Positions 34,207 through 42,033 of a stretch of 64,000 bases of DNA are shown here, piece by piece. The notes beneath the pieces are model-generated. The model had not been told where the DNA came from. It ran no database searches and worked only from the letters and a program-made list of their open reading frames with translations. A program made the translations under genes and the position numbers. This DNA is from Oceanobacillus chungangensis (lineage in GTDB: Bacteria > Bacillota > Bacilli > Bacillales > Amphibacillaceae), in the NCBI RefSeq assembly GCF_003369565.1, contig NZ_PIOD01000025.1:1-64000 (forward strand), given 5' to 3'. Within the stretch, counting starts at the first letter, position 1. Each line of letters opens with the position of its first letter.

Positions 34207-35114
34207 AAATAAAAAAACGTAACATTAGTACCTATCTCATTCTGGTGATATTTGGTTTATATATGATTTTCCCATTTATTTCAACTGGACTGTATGCAAC
34301 CTCAACAAATTGGTCTAACACTTTATTGCCAAATGATTTTACTTTCCAATGGTTCATCGAATTATTTCAGGATTCCAACTTCATATCGGCGGTAACAAGA
34401 TCCATTACTTTAACTCTTATTACATTGGCTGTCGTTCTTGTCGTTATGGTTCCAACTGTTTTCATCGTCTATATGTATTTTCCTAAAGTTGATAATTTTA
34501 TGAAGGGTCTTGTACTAATGCCCTATGCAATTCCAGCAGTTATATTAGCGACTGGATTGCTCAGAATGTATTCTGGATCAGCAATTCCAAAGTATGCCGT
34601 TTTAGTCGGCGGGCTCTTCGTCGGTTCCTTGCCGTTCATGTATCAAGGAGTAAGGAATAGCCTGGAAGGCATTCACTCTAGAAATTTAATGCAGGCTGCA
34701 GAAATGCTCGGTGCGAGTAAACTGCAAGCATTTTTAAAAGTTATCGTCCCCAACATCAAGTTAGGTCTATTAATTACTACTTTATTAATCTTCTCTGGAT
34801 TTTTCGGTGAGTTTGTCCTGACCAATCTTTTAATTGGTGGACGTTATGAAACGATTCGGATTTATATGATGCGAAGAATGAATGAAAATGGCCACTTAGC
34901 GAGTGCAGTCATGGTAGCATACTTCTTACTGCTCATTGTCATTAGTTTAGTTATCACACGGATAACATCTTCCAAAAAAGGCGTAAGTAATTCGTTATTC
35001 AAAAGAAAGAAACGCAAACAGGAACAGGTGATTCCACCGCTAAGCCTTAAGCAATTAGAACCAGCAGCAACTTCAGAAGTAAAATCGAACAATGAAAAGA
35101 GGCGGAAGCTATGA
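34203..35114 (+). CDS. ABC transporter permease, PotC-like
   Basis: A 303-residue permease with six helices and the EAA loop NLMQAAEMLGASKLQAFLKVIVPNIKLG. After the last helix there is an unusually long basic, low-complexity cytosolic tail (from about residue 265: SSKKGVSNSLFKRKKRKQEQ...), longer than in typical family members. It overlaps the ATPase gene by 4 bp (ATGA), so transporter subunits are made together. Confidence 0.9.
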   Translation: MKIKKRNISTYLILVIFGLYMIFPFISTGLYATSTNWSNTLLPNDFTFQWFIELFQDSNFISAVTRSITLTLITLAVVLVVMVPTVFIVYMYFPKVDNFMKGLVLMPYAIPAVILATGLLRMYSGSAIPKYAVLVGGLFVGSLPFMYQGVRNSLEGIHSRNLMQAAEMLGASKLQAFLKVIVPNIKLGLLITTLLIFSGFFGEFVLTNLLIGGRYETIRIYMMRRMNENGHLASAVMVAYFLLLIVISLVITRITSSKKGVSNSLFKRKKRKQEQVIPPLSLKQLEPAATSEVKSNNEKRRKL

Positions 35115-36127
35115 GTTTTATTTCAGTTGAAAATCTATCACTAAGTTTTGGTAATCATGAAGTTTTAAAAGATATTTCATTTCAGATTGAAGAAGGCGAA
35201 TTAATAACGTTACTAGGACCAAGTGGTTGTGGGAAGTCTACGTTGTTACGTGTCATTGCAGGCTTAGAAGTATTCCAAGAGGGGAATCTATTTCTAGAAG
35301 AAGACGATATTAGCAACACGCTGCCACGAGATCGTAACGTTGGAATGGTCTTTCAAAACTATGCTCTATTTCCAAATATGACGATTTTTGAAAATATCGC
35401 ATTTGGCCTTACTTTAAAGAAGCTGCCTAAGGATGAAATCCATCGAGAAGTGATGAGGGTTGTGCGGTTAGTAAACTTAGAGGATAAAATAGATCATTAC
35501 CCACATCAACTGTCAGGGGGGCAACAGCAACGTACATCACTAGCACGTTCACTCGTGACAAAACCGAAAGTACTATTATTGGACGAACCATTAAGTGCCC
35601 TAGATGCTAAAATCAGAAAGCAATTGCAAGTAGATATTAGGGAATTGCAAAAGACATTAGGGATTACGATGATTTTTGTAACACATGATCAGGAAGAGGC
35701 GATGATTTTATCTGATCGAGTCTTTGTAATGAGTGAAGGAAAGATTGTGCAAAGTGCCACTCCTGCAGATCTCTATGCACAGCCAAAAAATCAGTTCGTA
35801 GCAAGTTTTATCGGGAATTACAACATTTTATCTACGGATGATCTGAATAAAATTGATCCTGCATTTTCAGATCAAAGTTTAGTAAGCAAGTATGCGATTC
35901 GTTCCGAGTCCATCCAATTAGCAGCCCCATCTGGAGAGACAGGCATCTATTTCAACGGGAAAATTGAAAATTATACGGTATTAGGCAGCACAATCCGTTG
36001 CTTGTATGATGTGAATGATGTAAAGCTTTCCGTCGATCTCATAAATAATGTACAAAACCTGGAGAGCATCAAATCGCAAACACAGCTTTTCATTGACCGA
36101 AATGATATTATTGCAATTGATCAATAG
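35111..36127 (+). CDS. ABC transporter ATPase, PotA/FbpC-like
   Basis: A 338-residue ATPase with Walker [11 protein letters not shown]-loop FQNYALFPNM, signature LSGGQQQRTSLARSL, Walker B LLLDEPLSALDAKI and H-loop VTHDQEEAM. The C-terminal regulatory OB part is short (YAIRSESIQL...). It energises the two permeases encoded upstream. The class (spermidine, iron, phosphonate or sugar-phosphate importers) is clear but does not fix the substrate. Confidence 0.92.
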   Translation: MSFISVENLSLSFGNHEVLKDISFQIEEGELITLLGPSGCGKSTLLRVIAGLEVFQEGNLFLEEDDISNTLPRDRNVGMVFQNYALFPNMTIFENIAFGLTLKKLPKDEIHREVMRVVRLVNLEDKIDHYPHQLSGGQQQRTSLARSLVTKPKVLLLDEPLSALDAKIRKQLQVDIRELQKTLGITMIFVTHDQEEAMILSDRVFVMSEGKIVQSATPADLYAQPKNQFVASFIGNYNILSTDDLNKIDPAFSDQSLVSKYAIRSESIQLAAPSGETGIYFNGKIENYTVLGSTIRCLYDVNDVKLSVDLINNVQNLESIKSQTQLFIDRNDIIAIDQ

Positions 36128-36159
36128 GTGTAGAATGTAGTGAATCAGGGGGAGAAGCG

Positions 36160-36948
36160 ATGAAAGATGAACGGCATGCATATATTTTAGAACAGTTGGA
36201 AAAAGATGGGAAAGTGATGGTGACAGCTTTAGCCAACGAGCAACTTGTTACTCCAGAAACAATACGAAGAGATTTAGCTGAGCTTGAAATGAATGATCTA
36301 CTAACACGCGTTCATGGAGGCGCAGTGCCTTATATCCCATCCCAAAAGGAAATGGTCTACGAAAAGAAAATGCTACTAAATTTGGATGAAAAGAAAAAAT
36401 TAGCAAAACATGCTGCAGCAATGATTCAGAATGGAGATACAATTGCCGTAGACGTTGGCTCAACGACCGTTCATATAGCTGACATGATTGAAAATCTACA
36501 ATTCGTTACTGTTGTCACAAACTCATTGAGTGCAGCTAGTCGATTTAATTTAGCAATCGAAGAACAGCGATTAACAGGACAAGTGATCATGCTGCCAGGA
36601 ACGACCAATCCTTATCAGGCATCCGTTAAAGGGAGCTATACAATCGAGTTTTTACAAAGGTTTAGTTTTAATCGATCCTTCTTATCCTGTGGTGGTGTAA
36701 CACAGGAAGCAGTGTATGACTTCGATATGGAGGAATCCCTTGTTTCAGAGGCCATGATGGAGTGCAGCCATGAAGCCATTTTGCTAACAGATTCATCAAA
36801 ATTAAATAAGAAATCAATGTTTGAAATATGTCCAATCTCCAAGCTTTCAACCATTATTAGCGATCAAGAGAAGCCCTATGATTGGGTGAACAAAGGATAT
36901 GATTGGATCAATGTTAATGCATCTCGAAAAAAAGAAATTTTCAATTAA
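36160..36948 (+). CDS. DeoR-family transcriptional repressor
   Basis: A 262-residue regulator: the N-terminal HTH reads RHAYILEQLEKDGKVMVTALANEQLVTPETIRRDLAELE, followed by LLTRVHGGA and the DeoR effector domain with DVGSTTVHIAD, VVTNS and SFLSCGGV. The effector domain resembles a sugar-isomerase fold that binds phosphorylated sugars. It lies 32 bp after the ATPase gene and is the likely repressor of the whole operon, releasing DNA when a sugar phosphate produced by the pathway accumulates. Confidence 0.9.
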   Translation: MKDERHAYILEQLEKDGKVMVTALANEQLVTPETIRRDLAELEMNDLLTRVHGGAVPYIPSQKEMVYEKKMLLNLDEKKKLAKHAAAMIQNGDTIAVDVGSTTVHIADMIENLQFVTVVTNSLSAASRFNLAIEEQRLTGQVIMLPGTTNPYQASVKGSYTIEFLQRFSFNRSFLSCGGVTQEAVYDFDMEESLVSEAMMECSHEAILLTDSSKLNKKSMFEICPISKLSTIISDQEKPYDWVNKGYDWINVNASRKKEIFN

Positions 36949-37063
36949 ACGTAAGGTTACAAGTTTTTTTTCGAATGTAATCGTGTGAGAATTTTGCTGT
37001 TAGGCTATTTCGTTTCCAGATAGGACGTTTAATCATCTATACAAAGAAAGGTCGTACAACATT

Positions 37064-38059
37064 ATGAAAGTTGATTATCATATACATCTAGAAGAAGGCC
37101 CGTATTCTTTCTCTTTTGTTGAGAAAAGTCTAAAAGCCATGGAGCATCGAGAAGGGGGAAATTCCCCAAGAAATACGAAAGAATGGCTCATTCAATCTAT
37201 GGATTTAATGAGCAAACGTTTAACAGAGAGTGAGTATTCCAAGTGGTGGCTTGATTTTTATTTAGAAGAAGCATTGGCCAAAGGAATTAAAGAGGTAGGG
37301 ATTGTTGACCATCTTTATCGATTCAAAGAAACGCGCGGATATTTTGAAAAATATATGGATGTTACTTCAGATGAAATCGGTGCTCAGCAAGCACAATGGC
37401 TTGATAAAGTAATGGTTAGAAGTTTGGATGAATTTGTATCCTTTATTCAATCTCAAAAAGAAATATGGTCAGAACAGGGTATACAGTTGAAGCTAGGCAT
37501 AGAGGCCGATTACTTCAATGGAGGAGAAGCAGAGCTCGCATCACTTCTAAGCGGCTATGACTTTGATTATATCATTGGTTCTGTGCATTTTTATGATGGA
37601 TGGGGCTTTGATAATCCTGAACTTCAGCATAAATTTAAGGAATATGATTTAAAGGAATTGTACAGGAATCATTTTGAAACGGTAAAAAACGCAGCAAATA
37701 GTAAGCTGTTTAACTTCATCGCACATCTAGATAATATGAAGGTGTTTAATTATCGTCCAGACGAAGCAATCCTGATTGAAATGTATCGTGATGTAGCGAG
37801 GACTCTAGTGGCGAATGATGTTGCAACTGAGATAAATCCGGGACTGTACTATCGATATCCGGTACAAGAAATGTGCCCGAGCACTACATTCCTTGATTTA
37901 TTAATCGCAGAAGGAGTTAAGTTTACGATGTCGTCTGATTCTCATTTCCCAAATGACCTAGGCATCTACTCTAATGATATTAAAAATATGCTACTGGAAA
38001 AAGGCATCAAAGAAATCGCAACCTTCGAGCATAAACAACGAATAATGAAAGGATTGTAG
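37064..38059 (+). CDS. PHP-domain phosphoesterase (histidinol-phosphatase-like)
   Basis: A 331-residue PHP enzyme with metal-binding motifs: VDYHIHLEE (HxH), VGIVDHLYRF, GIEADYF, IIGSVHFYDGW, FIAHLDNMKVF and MSSDSHFPNDLG. These residues hold a trinuclear metal centre in HisK-type phosphatases. No his genes are nearby, so histidinol phosphate is unlikely to be the substrate. It follows the DeoR gene by 115 bp and ends the organophosphate-type cluster. It may take the product of the upstream phosphodiesterase one step further (inference). Confidence 0.88.
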   Translation: MKVDYHIHLEEGPYSFSFVEKSLKAMEHREGGNSPRNTKEWLIQSMDLMSKRLTESEYSKWWLDFYLEEALAKGIKEVGIVDHLYRFKETRGYFEKYMDVTSDEIGAQQAQWLDKVMVRSLDEFVSFIQSQKEIWSEQGIQLKLGIEADYFNGGEAELASLLSGYDFDYIIGSVHFYDGWGFDNPELQHKFKEYDLKELYRNHFETVKNAANSKLFNFIAHLDNMKVFNYRPDEAILIEMYRDVARTLVANDVATEINPGLYYRYPVQEMCPSTTFLDLLIAEGVKFTMSSDSHFPNDLGIYSNDIKNMLLEKGIKEIATFEHKQRIMKGL

Positions 38060-38075
38060 GGGGGATCGTCCCCCT
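38058..38075. terminator. Compact shared hairpin between convergent PHP and ligD genes
   Basis: AGGGGG and CCCCCT close a very GC-rich hairpin with a 6-nt loop, spanning the stop codons of two convergent genes only 15 bp apart. There is no T run, so it is an atypical stop signal or an mRNA end-stabilising structure. Confidence 0.5.
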
Positions 38076-39874
38076 CACTCCCTGACCAATTTCAAAACCT
38101 TCCGCATATCTTGCATGGAATGAAGCGTAAAATAATTTGCAAAAGGACATCCGAATTGCTTTACCCGTTCGATTACATTGCCAATTGTAAATTGTCCCGG
38201 ATCTAATCCTTCTTTCACTTCATCCCAAAATAAGGGCGTTGCTACGGTTCCATCCTTTGTCTTCCGAGGTGAGTAAGGTGCAATTAGCGTTTTATCTTTT
38301 CCATGCTGCACATAATCAAGATACAATCTGCCATTTCTCTTATTTTTCATTCGCTCCGTTGTAAAATAGTCGGAATAAGTATTCTCAATCGTAAATGCAA
38401 TTGCTTGCGTAAAGGTTGCGGTTTCTTCGTAAGTCATGCTTCCTTCGCGAATTGGAATGTGAATCTGTATCCCTTTATTGCCCGATGTTTTCACAAACGA
38501 CGTAAGGGAAAGTTCATCTAATAACGATTTAATGAGCTGTGCTGCATGGATAGCGAGATGGAAATGCTCCCTGTCAGGTGGATCAAGATCAAACGCAATT
38601 TCAGAAGGAACGGAGCTATGGGCCGTTTGAAAGGGGATATGATATTCAACTGCACCATGGTTCGCAAACCAAATCAAAGATTCCAAACGATCGCAAATAA
38701 ATGCATTACCATCTTTTGACGGAATAGTAGTAATAAAGTCAGGTGCATAACTTGGTAGATGTTTTTGGAAAAAATGCTCCTGATCGATTCCGTCTGGGCA
38801 CCGAATAACCGTTAGTAATCGATTCTCAAGGAATGGGAGCATGTATGGAGAAACTTCACGCATATAGGTAAGGAGATTTCCCTTTGTATAATGCACATCA
38901 GGCCATAATTCTTTTTCCGTATTTGTTAAATCGATACTTTCAGGAAGCATTGCCAAATCCAATTGCAATTTCTCAAAAGTACAATCCTCTGGTTTAATAT
39001 GAGGTAATAGATTAGCGAATTGAGGTTCCCGCAATTCTTCTTTATATAGATCAAGCGTGTGAATCGAAGCACAAACAGCTGGGGGTAACATGTAAAGCTG
39101 CCCCTGCTTTTTGCCGTTTGTCAAAAATAATTGTTTTAATGTTTGAAACGATTCGGCGTCCAGTCCATGCTTGCATTTTCCTATCGCTTTTACATTTTCC
39201 TCATGAAACACACCTACGTGAAAATAGTCGTTTTTCATATCATAAGCAGTTAGAAAAACTTGTATTTTTCGCCAGTTTTTAATTTTAAGCCAATCATGAT
39301 GGCGTTTTCCATTTATATAAGTGCTTGTTGTCCGTTTCGCAACCATTCCTTCTGCTTTAAAATCAAATGCTGCTTTCTCGATTGCTTCTGGACTTTGAAA
39401 CGACTCGACCAGCTTGAGACGGTCTCCTTTTAGTTTTCTAAACAAGCTTTCCAATCCAATTTTTCTCACCGATAACTTTTGCATACGGTAAGACTTTCCT
39501 TTTAATTCCAGCAGGTCAAATATGATCAGTTGGGCAGGACGAATATGAGCTGCTTTTTGGATGGATACTTTATTTTTCAACCTCCCTCTTTTTTGAATCT
39601 GAGAAAAGTTAGCCTGATACGAGTGGTTTAATACTACGAGCTCACCATCCAGCGTTAATGGCAAATAGGCTTTGATTGTAGGATAAATTTCTAAACAAAA
39701 TGCTTCAATCTCTGGAAAGTTTGCCGTTAAATCATGATTATTTCTGCTTTTTAACAGCACAGTTCCGTCCGCAGCCCACTCAAGAACGCAGCGAAATCCA
39801 TCATATTTAATCTCATAAATCCATTCTGCACCCAGTGGAACGTCAGAATTAATAACTGGCTTCATGATATCCAT
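38075..39874 (-). CDS. ligD: LigD: ATP-dependent DNA ligase fused to a primase-polymerase domain
   Basis: A 599-residue repair enzyme. The N-terminal ligase domain has the adenylation motif EIKYDGFR (Lys23), LDGELV and VAKRTTSTYINGKRHHDWLKIKNW. The C-terminal half is the LigD polymerase (from about residue 315: LTNTEKELWPDVHYTKGNLLTYM) with FDLDPPD as its metal site. No 3'-phosphoesterase domain is present, which matches the Bacillus type. It seals double-strand breaks with Ku. I place the start at ATG 39874 with GGGGGTG 6 nt upstream. It is divergent from ku across about 100 bp. Confidence 0.95.
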   Translation of the reverse strand: MDIMKPVINSDVPLGAEWIYEIKYDGFRCVLEWAADGTVLLKSRNNHDLTANFPEIEAFCLEIYPTIKAYLPLTLDGELVVLNHSYQANFSQIQKRGRLKNKVSIQKAAHIRPAQLIIFDLLELKGKSYRMQKLSVRKIGLESLFRKLKGDRLKLVESFQSPEAIEKAAFDFKAEGMVAKRTTSTYINGKRHHDWLKIKNWRKIQVFLTAYDMKNDYFHVGVFHEENVKAIGKCKHGLDAESFQTLKQLFLTNGKKQGQLYMLPPAVCASIHTLDLYKEELREPQFANLLPHIKPEDCTFEKLQLDLAMLPESIDLTNTEKELWPDVHYTKGNLLTYMREVSPYMLPFLENRLLTVIRCPDGIDQEHFFQKHLPSYAPDFITTIPSKDGNAFICDRLESLIWFANHGAVEYHIPFQTAHSSVPSEIAFDLDPPDREHFHLAIHAAQLIKSLLDELSLTSFVKTSGNKGIQIHIPIREGSMTYEETATFTQAIAFTIENTYSDYFTTERMKNKRNGRLYLDYVQHGKDKTLIAPYSPRKTKDGTVATPLFWDEVKEGLDPGQFTIGNVIERVKQFGCPFANYFTLHSMQDMRKVLKLVRE

Positions 39875-39977
39875 TACAAGCACCCCCTATTAATAAAGTG
39901 GCTAATTTCGGAAATAATAACCGGTAGAATAGAAAATTATTGCAGCAACAAACTAAAGATGAAGGAGGGGTTTTAAA

Positions 39978-40820
39978 TTGCATACAATGTGGAAGGGAAC
40001 AATCAGCTTTGGTTTAGTAAATATTCCAGTGAAAATGCATGCAGCTACTGAAAATAAAGATGTCAAATTAAGACAGCTGCATAAAGAATGTAAATCACCA
40101 GTGAAGTATGAAAAAGTATGCCCGGTATGCGAAAAGGAAGTAAAAAATGAAGATATTGTGAAAGCTTTCGAATATGCGAAAAATAAGTTTGTTATCCTGG
40201 ATGAAGAAGAGATAGAGGCATTGCGAAAAGAACAGGAGGACAAAGCTGTTGAAATTGTTGACTTTGTCAAATTAGAAGACATTGATCCAATTTACTTTGA
40301 AAAGAGTTATTATTTATCACCAAATGAAGGCGGCAGTAAGGCCTATGGCTTGTTGCGTACAGCGCTGAACGATACTGGTAAAATTGGAATCGCTAAAATG
40401 ATTATTCGCGCAAAGGAGCAGCTTGCAGTTATCCGAGTATATAAAAATACGCTCGTTGTTGAGACCATTCATTATCCTGACGAGGTTCGAAGTGTCCAGG
40501 ATGTCACAAACATTCCTGAGGATGTAAAAGTTGTAAAAAAAGAATTGGACGTTGCAAAAATGTTGATTGAGCAACTGACAACAGAATTTGAACCAGAAAA
40601 ATATAATGATGACTATCGTACCGCATTACTGGATTTAATTGAAGAAAAGAAAAACAATGCGCAAACAGCAACTGCAAAAGATAAACCTGTACCAGATAAT
40701 GTTACAAACCTAATGGATGCCCTCCAAGCATCATTGGAAAGAGCGAAAAAAGACAAGCCAAAACCAAGTCAGCCAAAACGAAAAACGACTGCGGCGAAGA
40801 AGAAGAAGGTAGCGACTTAA
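39978..40820 (+). CDS. ku: Ku DNA end-binding protein (non-homologous end joining)
   Basis: A 280-residue bacterial Ku starting MHTMWKGTISFGLVNIPVKMHAATE, with KECKSPVKYEKVCPVCEKEV (paired Cys), YLSPNEGGSKAYGLLRTAL and a lysine-rich C-terminal tail (KPKPSQPKRKTTAAKKKK) typical for DNA contact. It rings DNA ends and recruits LigD. The start is TTG 39978, eight bases after GAAGGAGGGG. Its divergent arrangement with ligD implies shared control, often by the forespore factor sigma-G in spore formers (family knowledge; no such promoter was verified here). Confidence 0.95.
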   Translation: MHTMWKGTISFGLVNIPVKMHAATENKDVKLRQLHKECKSPVKYEKVCPVCEKEVKNEDIVKAFEYAKNKFVILDEEEIEALRKEQEDKAVEIVDFVKLEDIDPIYFEKSYYLSPNEGGSKAYGLLRTALNDTGKIGIAKMIIRAKEQLAVIRVYKNTLVVETIHYPDEVRSVQDVTNIPEDVKVVKKELDVAKMLIEQLTTEFEPEKYNDDYRTALLDLIEEKKNNAQTATAKDKPVPDNVTNLMDALQASLERAKKDKPKPSQPKRKTTAAKKKKVAT

Positions 40821-40862
40821 GGGAGGTGTCTGGCTTATATGCTGTCAGTGTTTAGATGGTGT

Positions 40863-40892
40863 CTGTCACTTCTCGAGTTTTGTTATTATTTG
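40863..40892 (+). repeat. 30-bp dispersed motif, copy 1
   Basis: CTGTCACTTCTCGAGTTTTG plus TTATTATTTG matches the segment at 45792-45821 at 26 of 30 positions. It lies just ahead of the ku terminator. Confidence 0.65.
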
Positions 40893-40900
40893 TCGAAAGA

Positions 40901-40927
40901 AAATATCTCCAACTGGAGATATTTTTT
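40901..40927 (+). terminator. Terminator of ku
   Basis: AAATATCTCC (40901-40910) pairs with GGAGATATTT (40915-40924), ending in seven T. Confidence 0.85.
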
Positions 40928-41050
40928 TGTGCAATATATAGCCATTACCAATCTTTGTCCTTCTGATATACTTAGTATAAGTAACGCAGTTTTTCTGTGA
41001 GCACGAGTTTAATGTGCTTTTCAAATCTTTTGTACTAGGGAATGATGATA

Positions 41051-41779
41051 ATGGCAAATACACATATTTTTTCAAAAGGCGAAGAAATCGCAAATGCAGT
41101 TACGCATGGAATAGGCGCATTATTCAGTATTGGAGGCTTAGTCGTATTAATCGTTGCTGCAACTATGAACGGAACGGCCTGGCATGTTGTTAGTTTTACG
41201 ATTTTTGGAACAACAATGCTATTACTGTATATTTCCTCTACATTGGTTCATGCCCTGCCCCAAGGAAAGGCAAAGGATTTATTTGGTAGTTAAGAAAGTA
41301 TAAAATACTTCTTACTACATAAGTGCAACTAAGCTGTCACCCAAAAGGATTGGTAACAACTAAGTTTTCTAAAGATTTTCGATCATTCCTCGATTTATTT
41401 ATTCATTGCTGGAACGTATACTCCATTTATTTTTCATGTGATTCAAGGAACACTCGGTTGGACAATGTTCGGTATTGTCTGGGGGACTGCTGTCGGTGGA
41501 GTTGTTTTCAAGGCCTTTTTTACTAAGAAGTTTCTCCATACCTCTACATTGCTCTACGTATTAATGGGTTGGATAGTTGTCCTCGGATGGAGGCAAATTA
41601 TAGAAAATCTTGCTCCTAATGGAGTAGTATTACTAGTTGTTGGTGGATTGTTTTATACGTTTGGTGCAATCTTTTATGTTTGGCGAGGTTTTCGTTATCA
41701 TCATCTTGTCTGGCATTTGTTTGTATTAATTGGCACGATTTGTCATTATTTTTGTGTTTTACTGTATTTATTGCCTTAG
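41051..41779 (+). pseudogene. Hemolysin III family membrane protein, interrupted by an 87-bp element
   Basis: The first part (to 41284) reads MANTHIFSKGEEIANAVTHG ... STLVHALPQGKAKDLF and then enters the element with G-S-stop. After 41371 the same frame resumes KIFDHSSIYLFIAGTYTPF and runs to TAG 41779 with GTLGWTMFGIVWG and the final YHHLVWHLFVLIGTICHYF. Without the insert the protein is 213 residues and seven-helical, the normal size of YplQ/HlyIII proteins, and all conserved blocks are present. The insert carries three in-frame TAA codons, so only fragments are expected from ordinary translation. The start is ATG 41051 (AGGG 10 nt upstream); 41042 is also possible. Confidence 0.88.
41285..41371 (+). 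repeat. Copy B of the 87-bp two-hairpin element, inside the hemolysin III gene
   Basis: The element begins GGTAGTTAAGAAAGT and ends AAGTTTTCTA. Hairpin 1 pairs AAGTAT with ATACTT and GTAGT with ACTAC; hairpin 2 brackets AACTAAG...CTAAGTT. Length and both ends equal those of the copy at 57247. It is preceded by ATTT, and no target duplication is seen: the interrupted codons join exactly (Phe, then Lys). Confidence 0.9.
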
Positions 41780-41842
41780 GGACATGCACCGTGTCTCAAA
41801 AAATGGATTAGACTGAGTGTTAGGGACACTTGGTCTTTTTTT
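41779..41842 (+). repeat. Terminator-bearing dispersed repeat, copy 3
   Basis: GGGACATGCACCGTGTCTC, a shortened link, then the hairpin AGACTGAGTGT/ACACTTGGTCT and seven T. The first base coincides with the last base of the hemolysin III stop codon. Confidence 0.85.
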
Positions 41843-41896
41843 ACTATCTTTCCGATACAGGGGGAGAATCATTAAACAACTATTGTTGAAGAATAT

Positions 41897-41929
41897 GGGT
41901 CAGGGTGCCTGTCCCTGTGTCCCTGCATC
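41897..41929 (-). repeat. Inverted partial copy of the terminator-repeat head
   Basis: Read on the minus strand, the segment contains GGGACACAGGGACAGGCACC, the head of the dispersed repeat, but without a terminator half. It faces copy 3 across about 55 bp. Confidence 0.55.
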
Positions 41930-42033
41930 CTTTTAGTTTATTTATATCAAAATTGGGTACCTTCGTATTTAGACTTTATTAAATATTAATATAAATGGTA
42001 TAATTGTAATATTATAAAGAAGGAGGGGGAAAA

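Noticed and set aside
37064-38059. Histidinol-phosphatase of histidine biosynthesis
   Set aside because: The PHP fold fits, but there are no his genes nearby and the gene follows a phosphoester importer; the specific name is not justified.
39884-39977. Sigma-G promoter for ku/ligD
   Set aside because: Expected from Bacillus biology, but I could not identify convincing -35/-10 hexamers on either strand in the short gap.
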